Assembly: GCF_001426905.1 (NCBI RefSeq)
Contig: NZ_LMFQ01000020.1
Location: 354,148 to 418,147, forward strand
Direction: 5' to 3'
From: Caulobacter sp. Root1455
GTDB lineage: Bacteria > Pseudomonadota > Alphaproteobacteria > Caulobacterales > Caulobacteraceae
Length of the DNA: 64,000 nucleotides
Below, piece by piece: positions 55,565 to 64,000 of the stretch. Each line of letters opens with the position of its first letter. Position 1 is the stretch's first letter. A program made the translations under genes and the position numbers. The notes beneath the pieces are model-generated. The model was not told the DNA's origin and did no database searches. It saw only the letters and a program-made list of their open reading frames with translations.

Positions 55565-55900
55565 CTATTTCGGCTTGCGCGTCTTCCGCGCCGCCGCCAC
55601 CGCGATCGACCGCCGCGCCCAGTCGACCATCAGGTCCGGATCGTCCAGCGCCTCGGCCGGGGCGGTCCAGTAGGCCATCGGGCTCATGCCGAACGGCGCG
55701 AACTGGGTGCTGCCGGCGGCTTCGAAGTCAGGACGCAGGGCGTCGTCGCCCTTGAGGTACAGGGTGTCGTCGTCGATCAGGGCGAAGAACAGCCCTTGGG
55801 CGTAGAGCCCGACTCCGCCGAACATCTTGCGCGAGGTCAGCGGTCCGACCGGGGCCAGCTGTTCGAGCACGAAATCCAGATAGTCCGAAGAGACCGCCAT
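55565..55900 (-). CDS. TfoX N-terminal domain protein
   Basis: 111 residues. MAVSSDYLDFVLEQLAPVGPLTSRKMFGGVGLYAQGLFFALIDDDTLYLK and later FAPFGMSPMAYWTAP match TfoX_N. These are stand-alone proteins of unclear role despite the Sxy/TfoX competence name. ATG at 55900 overlaps the divergent GNAT start (ATG both ways within CATG); ATG 55912 is also possible. Confidence 0.85.
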   Translation of the reverse strand: MAVSSDYLDFVLEQLAPVGPLTSRKMFGGVGLYAQGLFFALIDDDTLYLKGDDALRPDFEAAGSTQFAPFGMSPMAYWTAPAEALDDPDLMVDWARRSIAVAAARKTRKPK

Positions 55901-56378
55901 GCCTGTATCCATTCGCCCCGCCGTCGCGACAGACAGCGCTCTGATCTATCGGTTCATTCGCGATCTGGCGGAATACGAAAAACTACTCAGTACGGTGGAG
56001 GCCACGGAAGGCGACGTGACCGCCGCTCTGTTCGGCGAAACGCCCAGGGTCTTCTGCGACATCGCCGAGATCGACGGCCAGCCTGTCGGGTTCGCGCTGT
56101 GGTTCTACAACTTCTCGACCTTCGTCGGCCGGCACGGGATCTATCTGGAGGACCTGTTCGTGCGCCCCGAGGCGCGAGGCTCCGGCGCGGGCAGGGCCCT
56201 GCTGGCCGGCCTGGCCCGACGCTGCCTGGACGAGAAGCTGGGTCGGCTGGAATGGGCCGTGCTGGACTGGAACGCCCCGTCGATCGCCTTCTATGACAGC
56301 CTGGGCGCGGCGGCGATGGACGACTGGATCGTGCGGCGGATGACGGGCGAGGCGTTGCGGAGATTGGCGGGGGTCTAG
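55899..56378 (+). CDS. GNAT N-acetyltransferase
   Basis: 159 residues. IRPAVATDSALIYRFIRDLAEYEKL, IYLEDLFVRPEARGSGAGRALLAGLARRC (acetyl-CoA loop) and WNAPSIAFYDSLGA match the diamine/SSAT-like acetyltransferases. Head-to-head with the TfoX gene, with overlapping start codons. Confidence 0.9.
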   Translation: MPVSIRPAVATDSALIYRFIRDLAEYEKLLSTVEATEGDVTAALFGETPRVFCDIAEIDGQPVGFALWFYNFSTFVGRHGIYLEDLFVRPEARGSGAGRALLAGLARRCLDEKLGRLEWAVLDWNAPSIAFYDSLGAAAMDDWIVRRMTGEALRRLAGV

Positions 56379-56380
56379 CC

Positions 56381-57667
56381 CTATGCCAGCCGGTCCGCCT
56401 TGCGCAGTTCGGGGAACATCTTGGCCCACGCCCCGGTCACGATCAGCGCCCCGACGCCGCCGAACACCGCCGCGCCCACCGGGCCCAGGAACCGCGCCGC
56501 GACGCCGCTCTCGAACTCGCCCAGCTCGTTGGAGGCGCTGATGAACAGGCCCGAGACGGCGGCGACGCGGCCGCGCATCGGGTCGGGCGTGACCAGTTGC
56601 ACCAGGGTCTGGCGGATATAGACCGAGACCATGTCGGCCCCGCCCAGCACGACCAGGGCGGCCACCGACAGCCAGGTCCATTTCGACAGGCCGAACACCA
56701 CCGTCGCCGCGCCGAACACGGCCACGGCGCCGAACATCAGCAGGCCCGCGCGGCGGCGGATCTGATGGCTGGCCAGGAAGACCGCCACCAGGGTCGCGCC
56801 CACGGCGGGGGCGGCGCGCAGGATTCCGAAGCCCTCGGCGCCGACGTGCAGCACGTCGCGGGCGAAGACCGGCAGCAGGGCGGTGGCCCCGCCCAGCAGC
56901 ACGGCGAACAGGTCCAGCGAGATCGAGCCGAAGACGATCTTGTTGTCCCAGGTGTAGGCCAGGCCCTCCTTGATCAGGGTCCAGCGCGAGCCCGGCTGCA
57001 CGACCGGCTTGGTCGATTGGCGGATGAAGGTCAGCAGCAGGCCGCCCAGCAGGAACAGGCCCACCGACGCCCCGAAGGCCGTGGCCGGCGAGATCGCGCA
57101 CAGCAGGCCGCCCAGGGCCGGGCCGATGATCGAGGCGCTCTGCCAGGACAGCGAGTTCCAGGCGATGGCGCGCGGCAGCAGCGGGCGCGGCACCAGCATC
57201 GGGCCCATGGCGCTGGAGGCCGGCGACAGGAAGGCGCGGCCGGCCCCGAACAGCACGGCGATGGCGAAGATCGGCCAAAGCGCCGTGTGTCCCGACCAGG
57301 CCAGCAGCCCCAGGCCCGCGGCGCACAGGACGTCGACGCCGATCGCGGCGGTCACGATCATCTTGCGGTCATGGCGGTCGGCGGTCTCGCCGGCGGTCAG
57401 GGTCAGGAAGAACAGCGGGATGAACTGGGCCAGGCCCACCATGCCCAGCAGGAAGGCCCCTTGGCCCTCGTTGTGTCCGGTCTCCCGGGCCAGGGTGTAG
57501 ACCTGCCAGCCGATCGTCACCGCCTGGATCTGCACCGCCAGGGTGGCGACGAAGCGCGCGGCCCAGAAGAACACGAAGTCGGTCTGCTTGAGCAGGGCGC
57601 GCATGGACGTATCCGTCGCTTCGATGGCCGAAGGGACGGAGTCGGGATCGGGGGGGAGGTGGGTCAT
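56381..57667 (-). CDS. MFS transporter, EntS/DHA3-like
   Basis: 428 residues, twelve helices. AGETADRHDRKMIVTAAIGVDVLCAAGL contains the MFS loop motif, and GAGRAFLSPASSAMGPMLVP, NSLSWQSASIIGPALGGLL and TPDPMRGRVAAVSGLF are typical of the enterobactin-exporter-like group. ATG at 57667. Two bases from the convergent GNAT stop. Substrate unknown. Confidence 0.88.
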   Translation of the reverse strand: MTHLPPDPDSVPSAIEATDTSMRALLKQTDFVFFWAARFVATLAVQIQAVTIGWQVYTLARETGHNEGQGAFLLGMVGLAQFIPLFFLTLTAGETADRHDRKMIVTAAIGVDVLCAAGLGLLAWSGHTALWPIFAIAVLFGAGRAFLSPASSAMGPMLVPRPLLPRAIAWNSLSWQSASIIGPALGGLLCAISPATAFGASVGLFLLGGLLLTFIRQSTKPVVQPGSRWTLIKEGLAYTWDNKIVFGSISLDLFAVLLGGATALLPVFARDVLHVGAEGFGILRAAPAVGATLVAVFLASHQIRRRAGLLMFGAVAVFGAATVVFGLSKWTWLSVAALVVLGGADMVSVYIRQTLVQLVTPDPMRGRVAAVSGLFISASNELGEFESGVAARFLGPVGAAVFGGVGALIVTGAWAKMFPELRKADRLA

Positions 57668-57923
57668 CGCGGCGGACCATGTCTTCCGGCGAGCGCCACC
57701 GCAATTGAGATTGTTTGATGCGACGGTTGATTTCATTGACGCCAAGCCCCCCAGGCCCTATTTCGCGCCCCTCCAACGGAAGGAAGCGCCGCCATGCGAC
57801 GCCTGCGACGAACCTGCGCCGCGCGGACCGGAGTCCGCGTCTGAACGCCCCGGAAGCGGCCGTCTCGGCCGCGTCACGATCCGGGGCTATGCCCCTTTTC
57901 GTGTCTTGGATCGTTTAGCGCCC
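57668..57923. other. 256-bp gene-free divergent region
   Basis: It should hold the promoters of the MFS gene and the GNAT at 57924. A GCGGCCG/CGGCCGC-type hairpin lies near 57855-57875. Short open frames here are GC-driven and not convincing. No operator was recognised. Confidence 0.4.
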
Positions 57924-58454
57924 ATGTCGTTTTCCGCCGTCGCCTCTTCGCCGCCGCCTCCCGGCCTGGCCCCCTCCCTCCTGATCGAGCGGCCCGAGCA
58001 CGCCCGCGCCGTCGAGGTGCTGGTCGACCGGGCCTTCGGCCCCGGCCGGTTCGCCAAGTCCTCCGAGCGCCTGCGCGAGGGCAACCATAAGCTCGACGAC
58101 TGCTCGTTCGTGGCCCTGCACGAAGGCCGGGTGATCGGCAGCGTGCGCCTTTGGCCGGTCACGGTGGGCGGCCAGCCCGTCGCCTTCCTCGGCCCGCTGG
58201 CCGTCGACGCCGACGAGCGCAAGCACGGCCTGGGCCAGGCCCTGGTCGAGGCCGCCTGCGAGGCCGCCGCCAAGGCCGGCTGGCGCGCGGTGCTGCTGGT
58301 CGGCGACGCCCCCTATTTCGGCCGCGTCGGCTTCTCGGCCGCGCCCGCCGCCCGCGCGGTCATGCCCGGACCGGCCGACCAGCGCCGGGTTCTGGTCAAG
58401 GCCCTGGTCGAGGGCGGGGATCAAGGCCTGGTCGGGCCGATCCGCATCCGCTGA
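57924..58454 (+). CDS. GNAT N-acetyltransferase
   Basis: 176 residues. VEVLVDRAFGPGRFAKSSERLREGN, then FLGPLAVDADERKHGLGQALVEAACEAA (acetyl-CoA loop) and LVGDAPYFGRVGFSAAP, the YhbS-like acetyltransferase pattern. ATG at 57924. Substrate unknown. Confidence 0.88.
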   Translation: MSFSAVASSPPPPGLAPSLLIERPEHARAVEVLVDRAFGPGRFAKSSERLREGNHKLDDCSFVALHEGRVIGSVRLWPVTVGGQPVAFLGPLAVDADERKHGLGQALVEAACEAAAKAGWRAVLLVGDAPYFGRVGFSAAPAARAVMPGPADQRRVLVKALVEGGDQGLVGPIRIR

Positions 58455-58467
58455 AGGTTCCCTAGGT

Positions 58468-58486
58468 CCTCCCCCCGCGGGGGAGG
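58468..58486. terminator. CCTCCCCC..GGGGGAGG hairpin after GNAT
   Basis: CCTCCCCCCGCGGGGGAGG, 13 bases past the GNAT stop; same dispersed core as at 23259 and 43525. Confidence 0.5.
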
Positions 58487-58532
58487 GCAAGCGAGCCTTG
58501 AGCCCGAGCCCGGCTTGGCCTACCTGAACCCC

Positions 58533-59126
58533 ATGACCGTCGATCCCACATCTTCCGGCCTCGCGGGCGTCACCGCCGCCGCCAAGGAAGCGGGCCAGCG
58601 GGGCCTGCCGCCGGTGCATCTGTGGCATCCGACCCATTGCGGCGACATCGACATCCGCATCCGCAAGGACGGGGTCTGGTTCCACGAGGGCACGCCGATC
58701 GGTCGCGAGGCGCTGGTGCGGCTGTTCTCGACCGTGCTGCGGCTCGATCCGGACGGCTATCACCTGGTCACCCCGGTCGAGAAGCTGAAGATCCAGGTCG
58801 AGGACGCGCCTTTTATCGCCACTCGCGTGGACGCATTGCCAAGCAAGGACGGGGTGGGCGATACGCTCCGCTTCGAGACCAATGTCGGCGACGTGGTCGA
58901 GGCGGGACCGGACAACGCCATCCGGGTCGAGACCGACCCGGCGACCGGCGAGCCCCGGCCCTATCTGCACGTGCGGCGCGGGCTGGAGGCGCTGATCGCC
59001 CGGCCGGTGTTCTACGAGCTGGCCGAGCTGGCCGCCGAGCGCGACACGCCGGACGGGCCGCGCCTGGGCGTGACCTCGAACGGCGCCTGGTTCCCGATCG
59101 CCCCGGTCGGGGCGCATCGCGGATGA
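58533..59126 (+). CDS. DUF1285 protein
   Basis: 197 residues. LWHPTHCGDIDIRIRKDGVWFHEGTPIGREALVRLFSTVLR, then YHLVTPVEKLKIQVEDAPFIAT, is the DUF1285 pattern, a pleckstrin-like small beta family of unknown role. ATG at 58533. Stop overlaps the Nudix start (ATGA), giving a DUF1285-Nudix-cca run common in alphaproteobacteria. Confidence 0.9.
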   Translation: MTVDPTSSGLAGVTAAAKEAGQRGLPPVHLWHPTHCGDIDIRIRKDGVWFHEGTPIGREALVRLFSTVLRLDPDGYHLVTPVEKLKIQVEDAPFIATRVDALPSKDGVGDTLRFETNVGDVVEAGPDNAIRVETDPATGEPRPYLHVRRGLEALIARPVFYELAELAAERDTPDGPRLGVTSNGAWFPIAPVGAHRG

Positions 59127-59776
59127 CCCTGAGCCGTGAAGAGCGTCGGGCCTGGATCGTCAGCAAACTCGATCCGATCGGCGGCTACGATCCCAGCCTG
59201 GACGCGGCCCGCTCGGACTTCGACCTCAATCCCGGCCTGCGGCCCGACAATCCCCACGCCCTGCGGCCGGCCGCGGTGCTGGTCGGGCTGGTCGAGCGCG
59301 AGGCGGGCATGACCGTGCTGCTGACCCGCCGGTCCGACACCCTGCGCAGCCACACCGGCCAGATCGCCTTTCCCGGCGGCCGCTGCGATCCCGGCGAGAC
59401 GCCGTGGGAGACCGCGCTGCGCGAGGCCCAGGAAGAGGTGAACCTCGACCCGTCCTTCGTCACCCTGGCCGGCCTGCTGCACGGCTATCGCACGGTGACC
59501 GGCTTCCATGTGACGCCGGTGGTGGGCTTCATCGACCCGGCCGCCACCTTCGAGCCCTGCCCCGACGAGGTGGCCGACGTGTTCGAGACGCCGTTCGCGT
59601 TCCTGATGGATCCGGGCAACCACCAGCGCCAGCACCGCGACCTGCCGGACGGCGAGCGGCGGTTCTTCTACGCCATGCCGTGGAACGAGCGGTTCATCTG
59701 GGGCGCGACGGCGGGCATGCTGCGGGGGCTGTACGAACGCCTGCACGCGCCGGACGAAACGCCGGATTCCCCTTAG
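59123..59776 (+). CDS. Nudix hydrolase, CoA pyrophosphatase type
   Basis: 217 residues. Nudix box GGRCDPGETPWETALREAQE-EV is preceded by LRSHTGQIAFPGG, the CoA-pyrophosphatase (NUDT7/8-like) signature. Hydrolyses CoA or related dinucleotides to 4'-phosphopantetheine and 3',5'-ADP. ATG at 59123 coupled to DUF1285. Confidence 0.93.
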   Translation: MTLSREERRAWIVSKLDPIGGYDPSLDAARSDFDLNPGLRPDNPHALRPAAVLVGLVEREAGMTVLLTRRSDTLRSHTGQIAFPGGRCDPGETPWETALREAQEEVNLDPSFVTLAGLLHGYRTVTGFHVTPVVGFIDPAATFEPCPDEVADVFETPFAFLMDPGNHQRQHRDLPDGERRFFYAMPWNERFIWGATAGMLRGLYERLHAPDETPDSP

Positions 59777-59913
59777 TCCCGCCAAGGCCTCCGCAGCGTA
59801 AACCACGGAAGAATCTATAGTTAAGCTTATCAACGGGCTTGTTCGCCCGCGATAATCGTCTGAAATGCCTCGCCCCGCATGCCGGGGCATGTTGCGTACC
59901 GCGGGGGACTAGC

Positions 59914-61167
59914 GTGAGCACCGAGACAATAGGCGTGGCGCCGTGGATGGCGCTGCCGGAGACCCAGGCGGTGATCGCCGCGCTCGAGGCCCGGGGCTTC
60001 CCCGGCTGCGCGCGGTTCGTGGGCGGCTGCGTGCGAAACACCCTGATGGGCAAGCCCATCGACGACATCGACATCGCCACCACCCTGACCCCCGACCAGG
60101 TGATCGAGGCGCTGGGCGAGGCGGGTCTGCGCGCCATCCCGACCGGCGTCGACCACGGCACGGTCACGGCCATCTCGGGTGGGCGGCCTTATGAGATCAC
60201 CACCCTGCGCCGCGATGTCTCGACCGACGGCCGCCGCGCGGTGGTGTCGTTCACCCAGGACTGGGACCAGGACGCCGAGCGCCGCGATTTCCGCTTCAAC
60301 GCCCTTTATGTCGACATCCACGGCCGGCTCTACGATCCGACCGGCGAGGGGGTGAACGACGCGCGTGAGGGGCGGGTGGTGTTCGTCGGCGATCCGATGA
60401 CCCGGATCCGCGAGGACTATCTGCGCATCCTGCGCTTCTTCCGCTTCCACGCCTGGTACGGCAAGGGCGACGCCGACCAGAAGGCCCTGGCCGCCTGCAA
60501 GGCGCTGAAGGGCATGGTCGAGGGCCGCGCCGCCGAGCGCACCCAGAAGGAGCTGTTGAAGCTGCTGGCGGCCGAGGATCCGCGCCCCGCCCTGCGGCTG
60601 ATGGCGGCCACCGGCGTGCTGTCCTCGACCCTGCCGTTCGTGAAGTCCCTGGCCCGTTTCGAAGGGCTGATGGCCATCGAGACCGAGCAACTGTTCGAGA
60701 ATGATCCCGAGCTGCGCCTGGCGGCCCTGATCCCCGACGATCCCAAGATCGCCGAGCAGATGGCCGAGCGGCTGCGGCTGTCCAACGCCCTGAAGGAACG
60801 GCTGGTCGAGGCGGTCGGCAAATCGCCGCGCGTCGTCAGCTGGATGAGCCCGCGCGAAATCCGCCGCGCGGTCTACGCCCTGGGCCTGAAGACCTTCAGC
60901 GATCGGGTCAAGCTGGCCTGGGCGGCCGCCAGCCGGTCGGCGACCACGCCGCAATGGCGCGGCCTGCTGGCCCTGGGCGAGAGCTGGACGCCCCCGGCCT
61001 TCCCCCTGAGCGGCGAGGACATTCTCAAGGCCGGCGTGCCCAAGGGCCCGATGGTCGGCGAGGTGATGCGCGAGGTCGAGATCTGGTGGATCGACCAGGA
61101 CTTCATCGAGGACAAGTTCTCGGCCATCGAGCGGCTGAAGGCCGTGGCCCAGGGGATGGCGTTCTAG
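59914..61167 (+). CDS. cca: CCA tRNA nucleotidyltransferase
   Basis: 417 residues. Nucleotidyltransferase motif FVGGCVRNTLMGKPIDDIDIAT, ERRDFRFNALYVD, and GDPMTRIREDYLRILRFFRFHAWYG. Class II enzyme without an HD domain. Adds or repairs tRNA 3'-CCA. GTG at 59914 with GCGGGGGA about 6-13 bases upstream; the frame is open farther but has no better start. Confidence 0.94.
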   Translation: MSTETIGVAPWMALPETQAVIAALEARGFPGCARFVGGCVRNTLMGKPIDDIDIATTLTPDQVIEALGEAGLRAIPTGVDHGTVTAISGGRPYEITTLRRDVSTDGRRAVVSFTQDWDQDAERRDFRFNALYVDIHGRLYDPTGEGVNDAREGRVVFVGDPMTRIREDYLRILRFFRFHAWYGKGDADQKALAACKALKGMVEGRAAERTQKELLKLLAAEDPRPALRLMAATGVLSSTLPFVKSLARFEGLMAIETEQLFENDPELRLAALIPDDPKIAEQMAERLRLSNALKERLVEAVGKSPRVVSWMSPREIRRAVYALGLKTFSDRVKLAWAAASRSATTPQWRGLLALGESWTPPAFPLSGEDILKAGVPKGPMVGEVMREVEIWWIDQDFIEDKFSAIERLKAVAQGMAF

Positions 61168-61194
61168 AGGGGCTGATCAAGCCTCTCCCACGGG

Positions 61195-61323
61195 CCGTCA
61201 TTCCGCCCTTGTGGCGGGAAACCCTCCATCCGTCGCAGGGGCAGGGGGGTGGCGCGCCGGCGCGCCAAGGCGCTTCACCGTCGGCTGAACCAGGGGTTCC
61301 CGCCACAAGGGCGGGAATGACGG
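61195..61323. repeat. Inverted-repeat element, CCGTCATTCC..CCCTTGTGGC type
   Basis: CCGTCATTCCGCCCTTGTGG CGGGAA at the left and the near-exact complement at 61293-61323, flanking about 70 bases with a GGCGCGCCGGCGCGCC palindrome. Located in the cca-amidotransferase gap. Confidence 0.85.
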
Positions 61324-61387
61324 CTGAAAGGGTGGTTGAACTGGGTCGCGCGTGACCACAAATGCCCGTCAGCCCCGGTGGAGACCC

Positions 61388-62101
61388 ATGCCCATGAAGA
61401 TCGGCTTGCTTGAGACCGGCGAACCGCCCGAGGCGCTGCAGCCCGAGTTCGGCCGCTATGGCGCGATGTTCCAGGACCTGCTGGGGCCCGGTCACGACTA
61501 TGTCGTCTACGACGTGCAGGCGGGGGCCCTGCCCGCCGATCCGGCCGAGTGCGAGGCCTATATCGTCACTGGCTCGTCGGCGGGGGTCTATGACGACCTG
61601 CCGTGGATCGAACCGCTGAAGTCCTTCCTGGTCGAGGTCCGGGACCGACCCCTGGTCGGAGTCTGTTTCGGCCACCAGGTCATGGCCGAGGCGTTCGGCG
61701 GCAAGGTGGTGAAGTCCGACAAGGGCTGGGGCGTTGGCCTGCACGTCTACGATGTCGCCGAGTTCCAGCCCTGGATGGACTTTGGAATGGATGGGGACGC
61801 CAAGGTCGCCGTCCCCGCCTCGCACCAGGACCAGGTGGTCGAGATCCCGCCGGGGGCCCGGGCCGTGGCCGGCAGCGCCTTCACCCCGGCCGGCGTGCTG
61901 GTCTATGACGACCGGCCGGCGATCTCGATGCAGTTCCATCCCGAGTTCGACCCGGCCTATGCCCGCGCCCTGATCGAGGCCCGGCGCGGCAGCCGCTTCA
62001 CCGACGCCCAGGCCGACGCGGCCATCGCCAGCCTGGGCGGCGTCGACGATCGGGCGCGGGTCGCCGGCTGGATCGAGGCCTTTCTCGCCCACGAGGCCTG
62101 A
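61388..62101 (+). CDS. Class I glutamine amidotransferase (GMP synthase-like)
   Basis: 237 residues. Nucleophile Cys in VGVCFGHQVMAEAFGG and His/Glu in MQFHPEFDP complete the triad. YIVTGSSAGVYDDLPWI supports the family. Stand-alone glutaminase-type domain; partner synthase not nearby. ATG at 61388 (or 61394). Confidence 0.9.
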   Translation: MPMKIGLLETGEPPEALQPEFGRYGAMFQDLLGPGHDYVVYDVQAGALPADPAECEAYIVTGSSAGVYDDLPWIEPLKSFLVEVRDRPLVGVCFGHQVMAEAFGGKVVKSDKGWGVGLHVYDVAEFQPWMDFGMDGDAKVAVPASHQDQVVEIPPGARAVAGSAFTPAGVLVYDDRPAISMQFHPEFDPAYARALIEARRGSRFTDAQADAAIASLGGVDDRARVAGWIEAFLAHEA

Positions 62102-62160
62102 AATCAGGCAACCTGGACCGCTAGCCAGCCGTTCCGGCTGAAACGCGGGAGACCAGGACC

Positions 62161-62808
62161 ATGAGAGCTGTCGCCATCGTGCTTGCCGCCGGTTCGCTGA
62201 TGGTCGGCGGAGCGCTGCTGTCCAGCGTTGGAGCGGCCGCCCCCGCCGCACCGCCCGCGGCGCCGGTCGAAACCCTCAAGAGCGTCGCCGATTTCACCTC
62301 GATCCAGGACCCGGCCGCCCGCTCGGTGGCCCTGTTCACCGAGGCTGGCAAAGTGATCAACAGCCCGCGCTGCATGAATTGCCATCCGGTCCAGCGCGCC
62401 CCGACCCAGGGCGACAATCGCCATCCGCACAACCCGCCGATGGTGGCCGGCCAGAGCGGTCACGGACCCGTCGGCCTGTCCTGCGCGTCCTGCCACGGCC
62501 CGGCCAATTTCGCGACCTGGGGCCAGGACATCAAGTCGATCCCCGGCGATCCGAAATGGGCCCTGGCCCCGGTCGAGATGGCTTGGCAGGGCAAGTCGCT
62601 GGGCGCGATCTGCGCCCAGATCAAGAACCCGGCCAAGAACGGCGGCCGCTCGCTGGCCGAGCTGCATCACCACATGGCGCAGGACCACCTGGTCGGCTGG
62701 GCCTGGAATCCAGGCGACGGCCGCCGGCCCGCGCCGGGGACGCAGGCCCAGTTCGGCGAACTGGTGAAGGCCTGGATCGATACGGGCGCGAAATGTCCTA
62801 AGGCCTAG
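62161..62808 (+). CDS. Secreted diheme c-type cytochrome-like protein
   Basis: 215 residues. Signal peptide ending SVGAAA, then CMNCH and CASCH, two heme c attachment motifs, and several further His (NRHPHNPP, LHHHMAQDH) that could be axial ligands. Similar proteins are often labelled isoquinoline 1-oxidoreductase subunit, though no oxidoreductase is present. ATG at 62161 with GGGAGA upstream. Periplasmic electron carrier likely. Confidence 0.82.
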   Translation: MRAVAIVLAAGSLMVGGALLSSVGAAAPAAPPAAPVETLKSVADFTSIQDPAARSVALFTEAGKVINSPRCMNCHPVQRAPTQGDNRHPHNPPMVAGQSGHGPVGLSCASCHGPANFATWGQDIKSIPGDPKWALAPVEMAWQGKSLGAICAQIKNPAKNGGRSLAELHHHMAQDHLVGWAWNPGDGRRPAPGTQAQFGELVKAWIDTGAKCPKA

Positions 62809-62812
62809 GGCC

Positions 62813-63685
62813 CTACGGCCACTTCACCGCGGGCGGCATCGAGCTGAGGATCGACTCGACGTTGCCGCCGGTCTTCAGGCCGAACATCGTGCCGCGGTCG
62901 TAGAGCAGATTGAACTCCACATAGCGGCCGCGCTGCACCAGCTGCTGCTCGCGCTCCTCGGGCGTCCAGGCCTCGCCCATCCGGCGGCGAACCAGCTCGG
63001 GGTAGATTTCCAGGAACGCCTTGCCGACATCCTGGGTGAAGGCGAAGTCGCGGGCCCAGTCGCCGCTGTCGTGGTGATCGTAGAAGATCCCGCCGACGCC
63101 GCGCGGCTCGTTGCGATGAGGCAGGAAGAAGTACTCGTCGCACCAGGCCTTGTACTTGGCGTGCCAGGTCGGGTCATGGGCGTCGCAGGCCCGCTGGTAG
63201 GCGGCGTGGAAGTCGACGGCGTCGGGAAAGTCCTGCCGGCGCTGGTAACCGAGCAGGGGCGTCAGGTCGCCGCCGCCGCCAAACCAGGTCTTGGTGGTGG
63301 CGATGAAGCGGGTGTTCATGTGCACGGCCGGCACACGCGGATTGGTCATGTGGGCGATCAGGCTGATGCCGGTGGCGAAGAACCGCGGGTCTTCCTCGGC
63401 GCCGGGCATGTTTTTCGCCATCTCCGGCGTGAAGGTCCCGAAAACCGTCGAGACGTGGACGCCGACCTTCTCGAACAGGCGGCCGTGCATCATCGACATC
63501 ACCCCGCCGCCGCCGGCCTCGCGGTCCCAGGGCTTGCGGACGAAACGGCCGGGCTCGCCGGCGTAGAGGTCGTCGGGGGCTTCGTCCTCCAGCCGTTCGA
63601 ATTCCGCGCAGATCTGGTCGCGCAGGCTTTCGAACCAGGCGCGGGCCGTGGCTTTTTTCTGGTCGAGGTTCAGGGCGTCGGTCAT
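62813..63685 (-). CDS. hemF: Oxygen-dependent coproporphyrinogen III oxidase
   Basis: 290 residues. [15 protein letters not shown] start ([18 protein letters not shown]), [46 protein letters not shown] and [19 protein letters not shown] are all conserved. Converts coproporphyrinogen III to protoporphyrinogen IX for heme. ATG at 63685; a TTG two codons up is unlikely. It is convergent with the c-type cytochrome gene. Confidence 0.96.
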   Translation of the reverse strand: MTDALNLDQKKATARAWFESLRDQICAEFERLEDEAPDDLYAGEPGRFVRKPWDREAGGGGVMSMMHGRLFEKVGVHVSTVFGTFTPEMAKNMPGAEEDPRFFATGISLIAHMTNPRVPAVHMNTRFIATTKTWFGGGGDLTPLLGYQRRQDFPDAVDFHAAYQRACDAHDPTWHAKYKAWCDEYFFLPHRNEPRGVGGIFYDHHDSGDWARDFAFTQDVGKAFLEIYPELVRRRMGEAWTPEEREQQLVQRGRYVEFNLLYDRGTMFGLKTGGNVESILSSMPPAVKWP

Positions 63686-63759
63686 GGCCAAGCCGATTAA
63701 GCGTTCGCCGCGCGCGGCGCAAATACGCAGGAGCGCGTAGAGGCCAACCGCGTCGCGCC

Positions 63760-63773
63760 TTGCTTCCGATCAA
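63760..63773. promoter_or_regulatory. FNR/FixK-like box upstream of hemF
   Basis: Plus strand TTGCTTCCGATCAA (minus TTGATCGGAAGCAA) has one mismatch to TTGAT-N4-ATCAA. It is about 75-88 bases before the hemF start. Confidence 0.4.
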
Positions 63774-63960
63774 CTGGGGGGATTGGGAATGTCTAGGGGG
63801 ACCCGGCCGCGTCCATCCCCGCCAGCGACGCGAAAAAACCGAGCTCTTTCAAGGCTCTGGAAAATAATCAGCGTCACCAACGCGCCAGGGTTCAAACTTC
63901 CCGCACAATAAACCCGTCCCCATCGCGGGGGAGGGCTCTTGGTACCGGCCCAAGCAGGCG

Positions 63961-64000
63961 ATGGAGATCGAACCGAGCGGGGCCTGGCTGGCCTGGCGGG
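63961..64000 (+). CDS. Possible start of a gene cut by the window end
   Basis: ATGGAGATCGAACC opens MEIEPSGAWLAWR. The same frame is open upstream (EGSWYRPKQA), so the true start may be earlier. No ribosome site stands out and the product cannot be named. The rest of 63686-63960 holds the hemF promoter side and no clear gene. Confidence 0.25.
   Translation, partial: MEIEPSGAWLAWR

Noticed and set aside
57715..57918. 67-codon frame between the MFS and GNAT genes
   Set aside because: Basic, serine/arginine-rich GC-type composition, no ribosome site and no recognisable family.

Overview
The window is a compact, GC-rich (roughly two thirds G+C by eye) stretch of chromosome from an alphaproteobacterium, most likely a Caulobacter or close relative in the Caulobacteraceae. 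The clues are the FixL-FixJ-FixK oxygen circuit beside a cytochrome bd operon, an RpoH with the alphaproteobacterial N-terminus, a receiver protein carrying a VGPDRRR motif, frequent GTG starts, and several families of short palindromic repeats between genes. No rRNA, tRNA, CRISPR array, phage, integrase or transposase was seen. This is core genome with short accessory patches.

Region by region. (1) 1-9954: a TylF-like methyltransferase, then fixK, fixJ, fixL, cydC and cydD on the minus strand, divergent from cydA, cydB and an unusually small cydX. The cydD/cydA gap holds a perfect FNR/FixK box (TTGAT-N4-ATCAA). This links heme-based oxygen sensing to the high-affinity terminal oxidase, with possible read-through from cydDC back into fixLJ. 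(2) 10117-14577: cheW, a DUF3850 protein, and the conserved rpmH-rnpA-yidC-engB block. (3) 14793-22824: a flavin monooxygenase, TetR, esterase and quinone-oxidoreductase catabolic patch, small secreted proteins, and a LysR/reductase divergent pair. (4) 22898-32635: serine and threonine catabolism (sdaA, dehydratase), an M28 peptidase, exonuclease III, a PagL-like outer membrane protein, purA, and an uncharacterised protein followed by a degenerate receiver. (5) 32733-39832: a TonB-dependent receptor, an alpha/beta hydrolase, rpoH, a small membrane protein, a TPR protein, and pth-rplY. (6) 39979-47712: a proline-rich lipoprotein, prs, then lgt-midA-pgeF, with ubiK, ybjN, proC and a TetR-like gene on the other strand. 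(7) 47790-55417: a secreted protein made of five four-cysteine repeats, an MBL hydrolase, an ArsR/SRPBCC pair with two clear operators, and a divergent MarR-led lipid/short-chain dehydrogenase operon. (8) 55565-64000: TfoX-like, GNAT, MFS, a DUF1285-Nudix-CCA transferase run, a glutamine amidotransferase, a diheme c-type protein and hemF.

No complete new defence or mobile system is visible. The most unusual material is small-scale. It includes palindromic repeats inserted in frame inside cydC and midA, the 20-cysteine five-repeat exported protein, a small secreted protein with mirror-symmetric cysteine spacing, a receiver whose phosphoacceptor Asp appears to be Glu, and a 22-bp perfect palindrome in front of rpoH. 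All functional calls rest on motif recognition by eye; no database search was run.
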